A stretch of DNA of 54,235 bases from Wenzhouxiangella sp. (lineage in GTDB: Bacteria > Pseudomonadota > Gammaproteobacteria > Xanthomonadales > Wenzhouxiangellaceae): positions 1-54,235 of the forward strand of contig SKQS01000227.1 of NCBI GenBank assembly GCA_007118895.1, written 5' to 3'. The notes beneath the pieces were generated by a model. It was not told the DNA's origin. It saw only the letters and a list, made by a program, of their open reading frames with translations, and ran no database searches. This document shows positions 1 through 8,267 of the stretch, piece by piece. How positions within the stretch are numbered: position 1 is the first letter of the stretch; every line of letters begins with the position of its first letter. Made by a program: the position numbers and the translations under genes.

Positions 1-130
1 CGTAGCTGGTGGCTTTTGCGACCGAGCAAGCCGGAAGCGTAGCTCACCCTACGGTGAGGACTTGCGACCGAGCAAAAGCCAGCAGATGCGGGGCCTGAGG
101 GCGTTGCAGTAGAAGGCGTCACGAATAGCG
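1..130. repeat. Dispersed palindromic repeat, copy A (cut by window edge)
   Basis: The right part of a repeat seen again at 11596-11777 and 18109-18334. The right arm shares GCAGATGCGGGGC, then GCAGTAG, then GTCAcGAATAG with the other copies. The core holds two copies of CGACCGAGC (about 20 and 66). They are enclosed by GGCTTTTGC (11-19) and its exact complement GCAAAAGCC (72-80). The left arm lies outside the window. It sits just after the 3' end of the dehydrogenase gene on the minus strand. No coding function is seen. Confidence 0.7.
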
Positions 131-155
131 GAGGCTCAGCCTGGATTGACCGGGC

Positions 156-1505
156 TCAAGCCAGCATCTTGCCCGGATTGAGTACGCCGTCGGGGTCGAA
201 TGCCTGCTTGAGCCGGCGCATCAGGACGATCTCGGCCGGATCCTTGACCAGGTGCAGATAGTCGCGCTTGAGCAGCCCGATGCCGTGTTCGGCGGAAAGA
301 CTGCCGCCGAAGCGACGAACCAGTTCAAAAACCTCAGGACTCAGGCGGTCACAGGCGGCACGAAACTCGTCGACCGACCAATCTGTCGGACGCAGCACGT
401 TCATGTGCAGATTGCCGTCGCCGATATGCCCGAACCAGACCACCTCGAAGTCGGGATAGCGCTCATCGACCAGCTTCTCAAGCTCGGTGAGAAAAGTCGG
501 GACCCGTGAAACGCGCACAGCCAGGTCGTTCTTGTACGGGGTACGCGAGCTGATCGCCTCGCTGATCGCCTCGCGCCAGCGCCACAGCTCGGTGGCCTGA
601 GCGGCTGACTGGCTGATCGCCCCGTCGATCACCTGGCCGCCTTCGACCAGCGCCTCGAAAGCGGCCAGCGCCGCGTCCTGCCGGGCCTGCCCCGGATCGT
701 CGAACTCGACCACGGCGTAAAACGGGCATTCTGGGTCAATCGGAAACTCCCCGCCTGTGGCCGCCGCGACGTGCCCGATCGAGGCCTGGTCGAAGAACTC
801 GAAGGCCGACAGGGTCAACTGCCCGCGCAGCCGCTCGAATGCCGGCATCACGGCCTCCAGACCACTGAAGCCCAGCAGCAGCACCGAAGACTCCGGCGGA
901 TCGGGAATAAGCCCCAGCACCGCCTCGGTAACGATACCGAGAACGCCCTCACTGCCGATCATCAAGTGGCGCAGATCGAGCCCGGAATTGTTCTTAACCA
1001 ATCCCTGATTGAGCTTGAGAACCTCGCCGGTTCCGGTAACCACGGTCAGCCCGCGGACCCATTGCCGGGTCATGCCGTAGCGCAGCACCCGGATTCCGCC
1101 GGCATTGGTGGCAATCGATCCGCCGACCTGGCTGGAATCGGCTGCCGCCCAGTCCACCGGGTAGCAAAGACCGGCTGCTGCCGCGGTGCGCTGCACCTCG
1201 CCGACGATGGCACCGGCTTCCACGCTGATGCTGGCGTCGACGATATCGGGGGAATCGATCCGGCGCATTTTCTCCAGCGAGACCACGGCTTCCCCATCCC
1301 TGGCAACCGCGCCGCCCGACAACCCGGTACGACCGCCCGAAGGTACCAGTCCCAGGCCGTCGCGGCGCGCCCAGGCGACGATTTCGGCCACCTCTTCGGT
1401 ACTGCGCGGAAACAGCACCATGGAAGGTGAAGGCTGCCAGAACCGGGTCCAGTCGGTACCGTAGTGAAGCAGTGTCTCGCTATCGGTCGATCTTTCAATA
1501 CTCAT
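156..1505 (-). CDS. FAD-linked oxidase, probable D-2-hydroxyglutarate dehydrogenase
   Basis: A 449-residue flavoprotein of the GlcD/D-lactate dehydrogenase family. The N-terminal FAD-binding-4 domain shows PSGGRTGLSGGAV near residue 56 and the middle of the PCMH fold. The C-terminal FAD-oxidase domain shows GHIGDGNLHMN near residue 361 and SAEHGIGLLKRDY near 404. Both are diagnostic for oxidation of a D-2-hydroxy acid with FAD. It is transcribed away from serA across about 100 bp. In Pseudomonas and relatives the gene beside serA encodes D-2-hydroxyglutarate dehydrogenase, which removes the D-2-hydroxyglutarate made when SerA uses 2-oxoglutarate. That context is why I prefer this substrate to glycolate or D-lactate. 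The family call is firm; the substrate is inferred from the neighbour. Confidence 0.85.
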   Translation of the reverse strand: MSIERSTDSETLLHYGTDWTRFWQPSPSMVLFPRSTEEVAEIVAWARRDGLGLVPSGGRTGLSGGAVARDGEAVVSLEKMRRIDSPDIVDASISVEAGAIVGEVQRTAAAAGLCYPVDWAAADSSQVGGSIATNAGGIRVLRYGMTRQWVRGLTVVTGTGEVLKLNQGLVKNNSGLDLRHLMIGSEGVLGIVTEAVLGLIPDPPESSVLLLGFSGLEAVMPAFERLRGQLTLSAFEFFDQASIGHVAAATGGEFPIDPECPFYAVVEFDDPGQARQDAALAAFEALVEGGQVIDGAISQSAAQATELWRWREAISEAISSRTPYKNDLAVRVSRVPTFLTELEKLVDERYPDFEVVWFGHIGDGNLHMNVLRPTDWSVDEFRAACDRLSPEVFELVRRFGGSLSAEHGIGLLKRDYLHLVKDPAEIVLMRRLKQAFDPDGVLNPGKMLA

Positions 1506-1607
1506 GTTCGATCACACTCAGGCAAACCCACCTCGACCCCTGCCGGTTGTATGATGCCCCGGCAAACTTGACAATACTGCCGTGTTCGAGCACGGCCACG
1601 ACCGCCC

Positions 1608-2843
1608 ATGACGCTGCCCAACTATTCACTGTCCAAGGACAAGATCCGCTTTCTGCTGCTCGAAGGCATCCACGACCGGGCGGTGGCCGCACTCCAATCC
1701 GCCGGTTACAGCCAGATCGAGCGGCTGACCGGCGCGCCCGACAGCGGCGAACTGGTCGAGCGCCTGGCCGATGTGCACTTTCTGGGCGTACGATCGCGCA
1801 GCCAGATCAGCCGATCGATACTCGAGGCAGCCAGCAAGCTGACCGCCATCGGCTGCTTCTGCATCGGCACCGACCAGGTAGACCTGGCCGCCGCCAGGCA
1901 GCGCGGCATACCGGTATTCAATGCGCCTTATGCTAACACCCGTTCGGTCGCCGAACTGGTGCTGGCCGAAATCATCCTGCTGATGCGCGGCATACCGGCG
2001 CGCAACGCCGCCGCCCATCGTGGACAGTGGCTGAAATCAGCCAGCGGCTCGCACGAGGTGCGGGGCAAGACACTTGGCATCGTCGGCTACGGCCACATCG
2101 GCTCGCAGCTGGGAATTCTGGCCGAAGGCCTGGGGATGCGTGTGATCTACCACGATATCGTCGATAAGCTGCCGCTGGGCAACGCCATGGCCGTCGACAG
2201 CCTGCAAACTCTGCTTGAACAAAGCCAGGTGGTCAGCCTGCACGTACCCGATACCGAACTGACCCGAAATCTGATCGGTCATGACGAGCTGGACAGGATG
2301 CGGCCGGGCAGCCTGCTGATCAACGCCTCGCGCGGCCGGGTGGTCGATATCCCGGCGCTGGCCGCCGCGATCGAAGACGGCCATATCGGCGGGGCGGCCA
2401 TTGACGTGTTTCCGGCCGAGCCGAAATCAGCCGACGAGGAGTTCATCTCCGAGCTGCGCGGCCTGGACAATGTGCTTCTGACCCCGCATATCGGCGGCAG
2501 TACCCGCGAAGCGCAGGAAAACATCGCCGTGGATGTTGCCGGCAAGCTGGTCCGCTACTCCGACAACGGCTCGACCATGGGTTCGGTCAATTTCCCCGAA
2601 GTCAGCCTGCCCGACCACGCCACCGCGCGGCGCATCATGCACATCCACCGCAACGAGCCCGGTGTACTGCAGGCCATCAACACGGTGTTCTCCGATTCCC
2701 GGGTCAACGTTGCTGCCCAGTACCTGCAGACCCTGCCCGATGTCGGCTACGTGGTGATGGATGTGGAAACCGACGATGCCGGCCCGCTGCTGGAGGGCCT
2801 GAAGGCCATCCCGGCGACGATCCGGACGCGATACCTGTTTTGA
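1608..2843 (+). CDS. serA: D-3-phosphoglycerate dehydrogenase
   Basis: The first step of serine synthesis: NAD-dependent oxidation of 3-phosphoglycerate to 3-phosphohydroxypyruvate. At 411 residues it matches the E. coli-type short SerA, with substrate domain, NAD domain and C-terminal ACT domain. Visible motifs are GYGHIGSQLG (NAD-binding GxGxxG, near residue 158), NASRGRVVD (catalytic Arg region, near 240) and LLTPHIGGST (catalytic His, near 290). The final 75 residues, starting IMHIHRNEPGVL, are an ACT domain of the serine-feedback kind. The ATG follows a 102-bp divergent intergenic region shared with the FAD oxidase gene, so the pair can be co-controlled. Confidence 0.95.
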   Translation: MTLPNYSLSKDKIRFLLLEGIHDRAVAALQSAGYSQIERLTGAPDSGELVERLADVHFLGVRSRSQISRSILEAASKLTAIGCFCIGTDQVDLAAARQRGIPVFNAPYANTRSVAELVLAEIILLMRGIPARNAAAHRGQWLKSASGSHEVRGKTLGIVGYGHIGSQLGILAEGLGMRVIYHDIVDKLPLGNAMAVDSLQTLLEQSQVVSLHVPDTELTRNLIGHDELDRMRPGSLLINASRGRVVDIPALAAAIEDGHIGGAAIDVFPAEPKSADEEFISELRGLDNVLLTPHIGGSTREAQENIAVDVAGKLVRYSDNGSTMGSVNFPEVSLPDHATARRIMHIHRNEPGVLQAINTVFSDSRVNVAAQYLQTLPDVGYVVMDVETDDAGPLLEGLKAIPATIRTRYLF

Positions 2844-2943
2844 CCGACCGACCCGGCTGTGCAAAAGACGATTGATCAGGGCAATACGGGCAGACATCGG
2901 CGCAAGAAACACCTCACGGCGTCACCTCGATGATCCAGGCTAA

Positions 2944-3204
2944 GGAGCCTCTGAATAACTCTGCACGGAGCGCGTTTCAGTCTCAAAAGCCGCAGATCGT
3001 GCACGCGCTTTAAGCCACTCCAGCGTGCCTTCTTGCCTGCGGCAAACCGCACTTGGCACGAAACGGCGCTCGCCGAAGCCGCAACGGGCGATCCCGCAAA
3101 GGCGCGCGCTACGGCTTCACTTCAGGGCTTATTGCCCTTCGGGCAAACCGCCCTTGCGTTTTCGCCTGCGCTGTCGCGCCCGCGCAGCGTTGTTCAGAGG
3201 CGCC
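2944..3204. mobile_element. IS5-type MITE, 261 bp, with CTAA target duplication
   Basis: A non-coding element with imperfect terminal inverted repeats. The left end reads GGAGCCTCTGAATAACTCTG. The complement of the right end reads GGCGCCTCTGAACAACGCTG, with about 17 of these 20 positions matching. It is flanked by the direct repeat CTAA (2940-2943 and 3205-3208). A YTAR 4-bp duplication is typical of the IS5 subgroup of IS5-family transposases, so the element was probably moved in trans. The interior has short palindromes such as TTGCCCTTCGGGCAA and no credible gene. It fills the gap between the serA stop and the convergent aminotransferase. The right CTAA contains the stop codon of that gene. 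Confidence 0.75.
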
Positions 3205-4572
3205 CTAACCTGCAATTTGCGTCTTGACCCGATCCAGGCCCCTGACCAGCTTGTCGACCAGCTCGTCGACCTGTTCGCGGGTGATGACAAGCGGCGGGCA
3301 GACCGCTACGGTGTCGCCCGGCAGGGCGCGCACCACCAGGCCTTCGGCCAGGCAGGCAGCGGCGGCCTTGAAGGCAATTTTCTCCGAAGGCGCAAAGGCG
3401 CGCTTGCTGGCCCGGTCGGCAACCAGCTCCAGCCCGGCGATCAGGCCGCGGCCGCGAAGCTGGCCGACCAGCTCGTGATCGCCAAGGCGCAGGCATAGCT
3501 GCTGCTGGAAATATTCACCGGTGGCTGCCGCCTGATTCATCAGGTCCATCTCGCGCATCAGCTCGAGGTTGCGGCAGGCCACGGCCGCGGCCACCGGGTG
3601 GCCGGCATAGGTCAGCCCGTGGGCAAACAGCCCGACCTCGGCGGCCGCATCCTCGATGGCCTCGTACATGAAGGGCGGCACGGCCACCGCCGAGATCGGC
3701 TGATAGGCCGAGGACAGGGCCTTGGCGAAGGTCATGGTGGCCGGTCGCAGATTCCAGGTCTGGGCGCCGAACGGCTGTCCGGTGCGACCGAAACCGCACA
3801 CCACTTCGTCGTCGATCAGCAAGATCCCGTACTCATCCAGGATGGGCTGAATCCGCTCCCAGTAGCCCTCGGGCGGCGGAATCACCCCGCCGGCGCCCAT
3901 CATCGGCTCGGCGATCATCGCGGCGATGGTTTCCGGGCCTTCACGCGCTATGGTTGCCTCAAGCTCGGCTGCCAGCCGCTCGGAAAAAGCTTGCTCGCTT
4001 TCGCCCAGCTCGGCATGCCGGTAGTGATAAGGAGCGGTCAGGTGAATGACGTCCGGTCCCGGCAGGTCGAAATGGCGGTGGAAGGCCGGCAGCCCGGTCA
4101 GGTTGGCCGTCAGCAGCGTGGTGCCGTGATAGGCATTGCCGCGAGACAGGATCTTCTTGCGCTGCGGTTGGCCGATGGCGTTGAAGTAGTATCGGACGAG
4201 CTTGACCTGGGTGTCGTTTGAGTCCGATCCCGAGCAGCCGAACAGGAATCGGGCATCGTCCATCGGCACCCAGTCAGCCAGCTCGGCGGCCAGGCGAATG
4301 CTGGGCTCGTTGCTGCGCCCGGCAAACAGCGGTGCATAGCACAGTGTTTCGATCTGCTCGGCGGCCACACGGGCAAGCTCGCGATTGCCGTAGCCAATCG
4401 CCGTACACCACAGACCGGCCATACCCTCCAGGTATTTCCGTCCATGGTCATCGTAGACATACACGCCCTCGGCGCGAGACCAGATCAGTGGCCCGGACTG
4501 GCGCAGACCCTTGAGGTCGCTGGCCGGATGAAACAGGTGGGCGGTATCCTGAGCATGCAGGTTGGAGATCAA
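3205..4572 (-). CDS. Class III PLP-dependent omega-aminotransferase
   Basis: About 455 residues, of the beta-alanine/omega-amino acid:pyruvate transaminase group (fold type I PLP enzyme). Visible are FGCSGSDSNDTQVKL (PLP phosphate cup), NAYHGTTLL, the LLIDDEVVCGFGRTG Asp strand and MTFAKALSSAYQP with the Schiff-base Lys. An ATG at 4605 would sit directly against the T-run of the terminator at 4610-4646. The TTG at 4572 has AAGGGA eight bases upstream and gives a more usual N-terminus, so I chose it. The TAG stop lies in the target duplication of the MITE at 2944-3204. The substrate (putrescine, beta-alanine or another amine) cannot be read from sequence alone. Confidence 0.85.
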   Translation of the reverse strand: MISNLHAQDTAHLFHPASDLKGLRQSGPLIWSRAEGVYVYDDHGRKYLEGMAGLWCTAIGYGNRELARVAAEQIETLCYAPLFAGRSNEPSIRLAAELADWVPMDDARFLFGCSGSDSNDTQVKLVRYYFNAIGQPQRKKILSRGNAYHGTTLLTANLTGLPAFHRHFDLPGPDVIHLTAPYHYRHAELGESEQAFSERLAAELEATIAREGPETIAAMIAEPMMGAGGVIPPPEGYWERIQPILDEYGILLIDDEVVCGFGRTGQPFGAQTWNLRPATMTFAKALSSAYQPISAVAVPPFMYEAIEDAAAEVGLFAHGLTYAGHPVAAAVACRNLELMREMDLMNQAAATGEYFQQQLCLRLGDHELVGQLRGRGLIAGLELVADRASKRAFAPSEKIAFKAAAACLAEGLVVRALPGDTVAVCPPLVITREQVDELVDKLVRGLDRVKTQIAG

Positions 4573-4609
4573 TATCTTGTTCCCTTGGCAAACATGAGAA
4601 AGCATTGTC

Positions 4610-4646
4610 CCAAAAAAAACCGGCGCTGGGCGCCGGTTTTTTTTGG
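4610..4646 (-). terminator. Rho-independent terminator after the outer-membrane barrel gene
   Basis: AACCGGCGC and GCGCCGGTT form a 9-bp stem with a 3-base loop, flanked by eight A and eight T, so it can work in both directions. On the minus strand it lies 16 bases past the stop of the barrel gene. It lies only a few bases before the longest possible start of the aminotransferase, so that gene needs readthrough or a very close promoter. Confidence 0.9.
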
Positions 4647-4662
4647 CTTCGGGACGGGCTGT

Positions 4663-5169
4663 TCAGAACCGGAACCGCCAGGCCAGGGTGAACAGGTCGA
4701 CTTCACCGTCGATGCGCTCCCAGGTGAAGTCGAATCCGTTGTTGGCGCTGAACATGTAGCCCGCACCCAGACCCAGACCCCATTCCCATGAGCTGTCCGA
4801 CTCGGAAACACCGCCGCCGGAGACCTTGACCTTGTAGTTGACATACGAGGCCACGCCGTACACGAAGAAATCGTTGTCGAAATCAAGCTGAAATCGGTTG
4901 GAAAAACCATAAAGATTGTCTATCTCGACATCGGCTGCAAGGGAACCTTCTGTAAAACTGTCATCCACGACGCCGAATCCGAGACGGAACTCGGGCACCA
5001 GGCTGAAACCCTCGGCGACCGGTACCTGGTAGCCGATAGAGCCGACCAGTACACCCACATCGAAATCGTCGGTGGCATGACCATAACCGACGCTGCCTGT
5101 CCATTGCGCGGCGACCGGTGCATTGAGCATGGCCAGCAGTATGGCGCCTGCCAGAAAACGTTTGAACAT
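4663..5169 (-). CDS. Small outer-membrane beta-barrel protein
   Basis: About 168 residues. A signal peptide (MFKRFLAGAILLAMLNAPVAA) is followed by alternating hydrophobic/aromatic strands, with Gly- and Tyr-rich stretches such as GSVGYGHATDDF. The C-terminus LFTLAWRFRF ends in Phe, the signal recognised by the BAM insertion machinery. It resembles the eight-stranded OmpW/OmpA-like or porin_OMP_beta-brl families, but no specific function is recognised. The ATG at 5169 has GGAGGG seven bases upstream; an ATG five codons earlier has no such site. It is followed by a strong terminator, so it is probably monocistronic. Confidence 0.75.
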   Translation of the reverse strand: MFKRFLAGAILLAMLNAPVAAQWTGSVGYGHATDDFDVGVLVGSIGYQVPVAEGFSLVPEFRLGFGVVDDSFTEGSLAADVEIDNLYGFSNRFQLDFDNDFFVYGVASYVNYKVKVSGGGVSESDSSWEWGLGLGAGYMFSANNGFDFTWERIDGEVDLFTLAWRFRF

Positions 5170-5392
5170 GACTAGACCCTCCAAGTTGGATTGCTCGGCC
5201 GGAAATCCCGGGCCGAATTGTTATTGTACCGGCGCTGATTGATCGCTGGAAAACCGGCAACCAAACATGAGCACCAGCCTCTGGTTGAACTCGCTACCCG
5301 GCCCGGGCGCCATTTCATGGCATGCACACGGGTTCGAAGAGCTTGGCTCGATTATATATACGTGAAATAGGGCCCAAACCTGTCACCCGGCA

Positions 5393-6793
5393 TCAGGCCA
5401 GCCATTTGAGCAGACGCATTTTCCACTGGCTGTAGGGAGCGAAACGGACATTGACCTCCGGCCATCGCGCTCTCTTCATCACGGACTTCAGATGACTGAG
5501 CCGATCGAAACCCGCTCGGCCGTGGTACTGGCCCATGCCGCTTTGACCGACGCCGCCGAACGGCAGGTCAGGCACCGACATGAACATGATCACATCGTTG
5601 ATGCACAGGGAGCCGCTGCTGACCTGGTCTGAAAAACGCCGCTGGTTATCGCGGCTGCCGGAAAACAGGTAGGCGGCCAGCGGCTTTTCGCCCTGCCTGA
5701 TGATGTCGATGGCCTGGCCTAGATTGTCGATATCCAGCACCGGCAGGATCGGCCCGAAAATCTCCTCGCGCATGATCTCGGCATTCGGGTCGACGTCGGT
5801 CAGCACGGTCGGCGCAATCCGGCGGCGCCGATCGTCGCTCTGGCCGCCGATAGCGACCTGGCCGGCATCGAGATAGGACTTGAGACGTTGGTAATGACGG
5901 TCATTGATAATGGCCGCAAAGTCAGGACTTTCCAGCGGCTGCTCGCCGTACATGGTCTCGATCGCACGGCCAATCTCGGCGATCAGCGCATCGCGCCGGC
6001 CCTTGTCAACCAGCACGTAATCCGGGGCAATGCAGGTCTGGCCGGCGTTGAGACACTTGCCCCAGGCGATCCGCCGTGCCGCCGAAGCCAGGTCAGCGCC
6101 GTCATCGACCACACACGGGCTTTTGCCCCCAAGCTCCAGCGTGACCGGTGTCAGGTACTCGGCTGCCGCCTTCATCACGATCCTGCCAACCGCCGCACCG
6201 CCGGTGTAGAAAATATGATCGAAGCGCTGACGCAGCAGCGCCGTGGTCTCATCGACCGCACCTTCAACAACGGTGACCGCCTTGCTGTCCAGATACTCAG
6301 GCACCAGCCTGGCCATCAGCGCCGAACTGGCCGCGGCCACCTCGGAGGGCTTCAGCACCGCGCAGTTGCCGGCAGCCAGCGCCGGAATCAGCGGCGCCAG
6401 CAGTAGCTGGACCGGGTAATTCCAGGCGCCGATGATCAGCACCACGCCCAGTGGCTCGGGCTGCACCCAGCTGCTGCCCGGCTGACCGACCGCCGGTGTC
6501 CAGACCTTGCGCGACCGCATCCAGGCACGCAGATGGCGGCGGGCGTGGCGGATCTCGCTGAGTATCAGCGCGGTCTCTCCCATCAGCACCTCCTGAAGCG
6601 GCTTGTCCAGATCTTCTGCCAGCGCCTCGCTGATCGCCGACTCGTTGTCGGTAATCAGCCGAGCCAGGGCATCGAGCTGGGCCAGGCGCCACTGCCGAGG
6701 CCGAGTGTTGCCGGCGGCGAAATACTGGCGCAGCTTCTCGACTTCGTCCTGGTATCTGGCGCTGAGGGTATCGATTGCGGTGTCGGAGTCCAT
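5393..6793 (-). CDS. Class 3 NAD(P)-dependent aldehyde dehydrogenase
   Basis: About 466 residues, close to the coniferyl-aldehyde dehydrogenase/ALDH3 group, which lacks the N-terminal extension of larger ALDHs. Visible are GAWNYPVQLLLAPL (near residue 113), the NAD-binding FYTGGAAVGR, the catalytic Glu motif LELGGKSP, the catalytic Cys in NAGQTCIAPDYV, and the late EEIFGPILPV motif. It oxidises a fatty or aromatic aldehyde to the acid; the substrate is unknown. The frame opens at a TTG at 6811, but the ATG at 6793 gives the normal family N-terminus. It diverges from phaB. Confidence 0.88.
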   Translation of the reverse strand: MDSDTAIDTLSARYQDEVEKLRQYFAAGNTRPRQWRLAQLDALARLITDNESAISEALAEDLDKPLQEVLMGETALILSEIRHARRHLRAWMRSRKVWTPAVGQPGSSWVQPEPLGVVLIIGAWNYPVQLLLAPLIPALAAGNCAVLKPSEVAAASSALMARLVPEYLDSKAVTVVEGAVDETTALLRQRFDHIFYTGGAAVGRIVMKAAAEYLTPVTLELGGKSPCVVDDGADLASAARRIAWGKCLNAGQTCIAPDYVLVDKGRRDALIAEIGRAIETMYGEQPLESPDFAAIINDRHYQRLKSYLDAGQVAIGGQSDDRRRRIAPTVLTDVDPNAEIMREEIFGPILPVLDIDNLGQAIDIIRQGEKPLAAYLFSGSRDNQRRFSDQVSSGSLCINDVIMFMSVPDLPFGGVGQSGMGQYHGRAGFDRLSHLKSVMKRARWPEVNVRFAPYSQWKMRLLKWLA

Positions 6794-6847
6794 AGTCCTG
6801 TGTACAAGCAAGTCAATGCTTCATTCTGACACGTTCGACGGGCCGCG

Positions 6848-6866
6848 TTGTTTGCGCCGCACAATT
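6848..6866. promoter_or_regulatory. Candidate PhaR operator upstream of phaB
   Basis: TTGTTTGCGCCGCACAATT shares the core GC-rich TTG...GCACAA pattern with the two sites in front of phaP (7759-7771 and 7788-7802). It lies about 75 bases before the phaB start, in the region shared with the divergent aldehyde dehydrogenase gene. The assignment to PhaR is inferred from the repeats and the neighbouring phaR gene. No clear -10/-35 pair was identified here. Confidence 0.5.
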
Positions 6867-6938
6867 ACTTTTCTCCCTGTCGCAGGCACAATGTGGCCGG
6901 GAACAACCGAAAAATCAATCAAAGTCCAAGGAGTGAAA

Positions 6939-7661
6939 ATGGCTCATATTGCGATCGTGACCGGCGGCACCCGCGGCATTGGTGAAGCAATCTCGAAAAG
7001 ACTGCTGGCCGATGGGTTCAAGGTGGCAGCCAGCTATGCCGGCAACGACGAGGCGGCGCAGAAATTCGAGCAGACCACCGGCGCCAGGACCTACAAGTGG
7101 GATGTCTCGGATTTCGGGGCCTGTCGAGACGGCGTGGCCCAGGTCGAGGCCGACCTCGGCCCGGTAAGCGTGCTGGTCAACAACGCCGGCATCACCCGCG
7201 ACGGCACCCTGCACAAGATGACGCCAGAGCAATGGCAGGCCGTGATACAGACCAACCTGAGTTCCTGTTTCAACATGTGCCGGGCGGTGATCGAGGGCAT
7301 GCGCGAGCGTGGCTATGGTCGCATCGTCAACATCGGTTCGATCAATGGCCAGGCCGGCCAGTATGGTCAGGTCAACTATGCCGCAGCCAAGTCCGGGATC
7401 CATGGCTTCACCAAGGCGCTGGCCCAGGAGGGCGCGGCGGCCGGCATCACGGTCAACGCCATTGCCCCCGGCTATATCGATACCGACATGGTCGCCTCCG
7501 TGCCTGAACGGGTACTGGAAAAGATCATTGCCCGCATCCCGGTCGGCCGACTCGGCCAGGCCGAGGAAATCGCACGCGGAGTGTCGTTCCTGGTTGCCGA
7601 AAATGCCGGATTCGTCACCGGTTCGACGCTGTCGATCAACGGCGGGCAGCATATGTATTAA
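6939..7661 (+). CDS. phaB: Acetoacetyl-CoA reductase (PHA synthesis)
   Basis: A 240-residue short-chain dehydrogenase that reduces acetoacetyl-CoA to (R)-3-hydroxybutyryl-CoA with NADPH. It shows TGGTRGIG (cofactor loop, residues 8-15), NNAGITRDGTLHKM, the Ser-Tyr-Lys catalytic set in NIGSINGQAGQYGQVNYAAAKSG and APGYIDTDM. The spacing and the GQVNYAAAK block match PhaB/PhbB closely. The ATG at 6939 has AAGGAG six bases upstream; the open frame extends further 5' but without a start site. It leads the PHA cluster. No beta-ketothiolase (phaA) is present in the window. Confidence 0.9.
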   Translation: MAHIAIVTGGTRGIGEAISKRLLADGFKVAASYAGNDEAAQKFEQTTGARTYKWDVSDFGACRDGVAQVEADLGPVSVLVNNAGITRDGTLHKMTPEQWQAVIQTNLSSCFNMCRAVIEGMRERGYGRIVNIGSINGQAGQYGQVNYAAAKSGIHGFTKALAQEGAAAGITVNAIAPGYIDTDMVASVPERVLEKIIARIPVGRLGQAEEIARGVSFLVAENAGFVTGSTLSINGGQHMY

Positions 7662-7665
7662 TGGT

Positions 7666-7751
7666 GAGAAGGGGAGAAGGGGAGAAGGGGAAGAGGGAAA
7701 ATCTGAACTGGACCGCTCTCGCTTTGCCTCTTCCCCTCTTCCCCTCTTCCC
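7666..7751. repeat. Purine/pyrimidine inverted repeat between phaB and phaP
   Basis: A 36-base run of pure purine (AGAAGGGG units, 7666-7701) is followed by about 25 non-repetitive bases and a 25-base run of pure pyrimidine (CTCTTCCC units, 7727-7751). The two runs pair with about four mismatches, giving a stem near 25 bp. No T-run follows. It could slow transcription leaving phaB or form an unusual DNA structure. It ends seven bases before the phaP -35 box. Confidence 0.7.
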
Positions 7752-7758
7752 AAGTTTA

Positions 7759-7802
7759 TTGCACCGCACAAAAGTCTGTGCTAGTATTTGTGCAGCGCAC
7801 AA
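7759..7802 (+). promoter_or_regulatory. phaP promoter with two overlapping PhaR-like operators
   Basis: A sigma70 promoter reads TTGCAC (7759-7764), a 17-base spacer, TAGTAT (7782-7787). One operator-like sequence, TTGCACCGCACAA (7759-7771), covers the -35 box. A perfect palindrome, TTGTGC-AGC-GCACAA (7788-7802), covers the expected transcription start. PhaR repressors of PHA producers bind near phaP promoters and are released by the growing polymer. That role here is inferred from position and from phaR lying next to phaP. Confidence 0.75.
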
Positions 7803-7852
7803 TCAAGGCGCTGTCGATTCAATCGACCCAGACCGCACAGACGAGGTAGGAC

Positions 7853-8245
7853 ATGAGCAACAAGACCGCATTCTCAACCGATCACCCGGCATTTGCCGAA
7901 CTGAAAAAGGCCCAGGAAATCATCTTCGAGGCAGTCGACCAAACCGCGCGCAAGAACCTGGAAGCCACCGAAAAGCTGCTGGAAATCAACAAGCAGCGTT
8001 TCGCCAATGTCCAGGACTTCTCCAACCCCGGCGACTACGTCGCCAAACAGTCGGCGGCCTTCAAGGAATACGCCGAGCAGGTCAGTGCCCATCTCGAGGC
8101 CCTGGCTTCGATCGGCGCCAGCTCACGCGAGAAGCTGAGCGAAGTGGGCACCGACTTCGGCAAGGCCTTTGACTTCAGCGACTTCTTCCCGTTTGCCGAC
8201 GCCGGCAAGACCAAGACCACCAAGTCGAGCGCCAAGAGTAGCTGA
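7853..8245 (+). CDS. phaP: Phasin, PHA granule surface protein
   Basis: A 130-residue amphipathic protein of the phasin_2 type. It shows the typical pattern of a conserved N-terminal stretch (FAELKKAQEIIFEAVDQTARKNLEATEKL), a central NVQDFSNPGDYVAKQ segment and a helical remainder. It ends with an Ala/Lys/Ser-rich tail (TKTTKSSAKSS). Phasins coat PHA granules, limit granule fusion and are made in proportion to polymer. It has its own promoter at 7759 and a terminator at 8268, so it can be expressed far above the other genes, as is usual for phasins. Confidence 0.9.
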   Translation: MSNKTAFSTDHPAFAELKKAQEIIFEAVDQTARKNLEATEKLLEINKQRFANVQDFSNPGDYVAKQSAAFKEYAEQVSAHLEALASIGASSREKLSEVGTDFGKAFDFSDFFPFADAGKTKTTKSSAKSS

Positions 8246-8267
8246 TACTGCGGCTACAATGACGTCC

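Noticed and set aside
771-1430. Open frame of 219 residues on the plus strand
   Set aside because: It lies entirely opposite the FAD-oxidase gene, which has clear motifs; the frame has no family pattern.
1568-1590. TTGACA ahead of serA as a promoter
   Set aside because: No matching -10 at 16-18 bases; it could only be part of a leader.
5267-5365. A 32-residue frame (MSTSLWLNSLPGPGAISWHA...)
   Set aside because: No ribosome site or family support in the 223-bp gap between the barrel and aldehyde dehydrogenase genes; noted only as a possibility.
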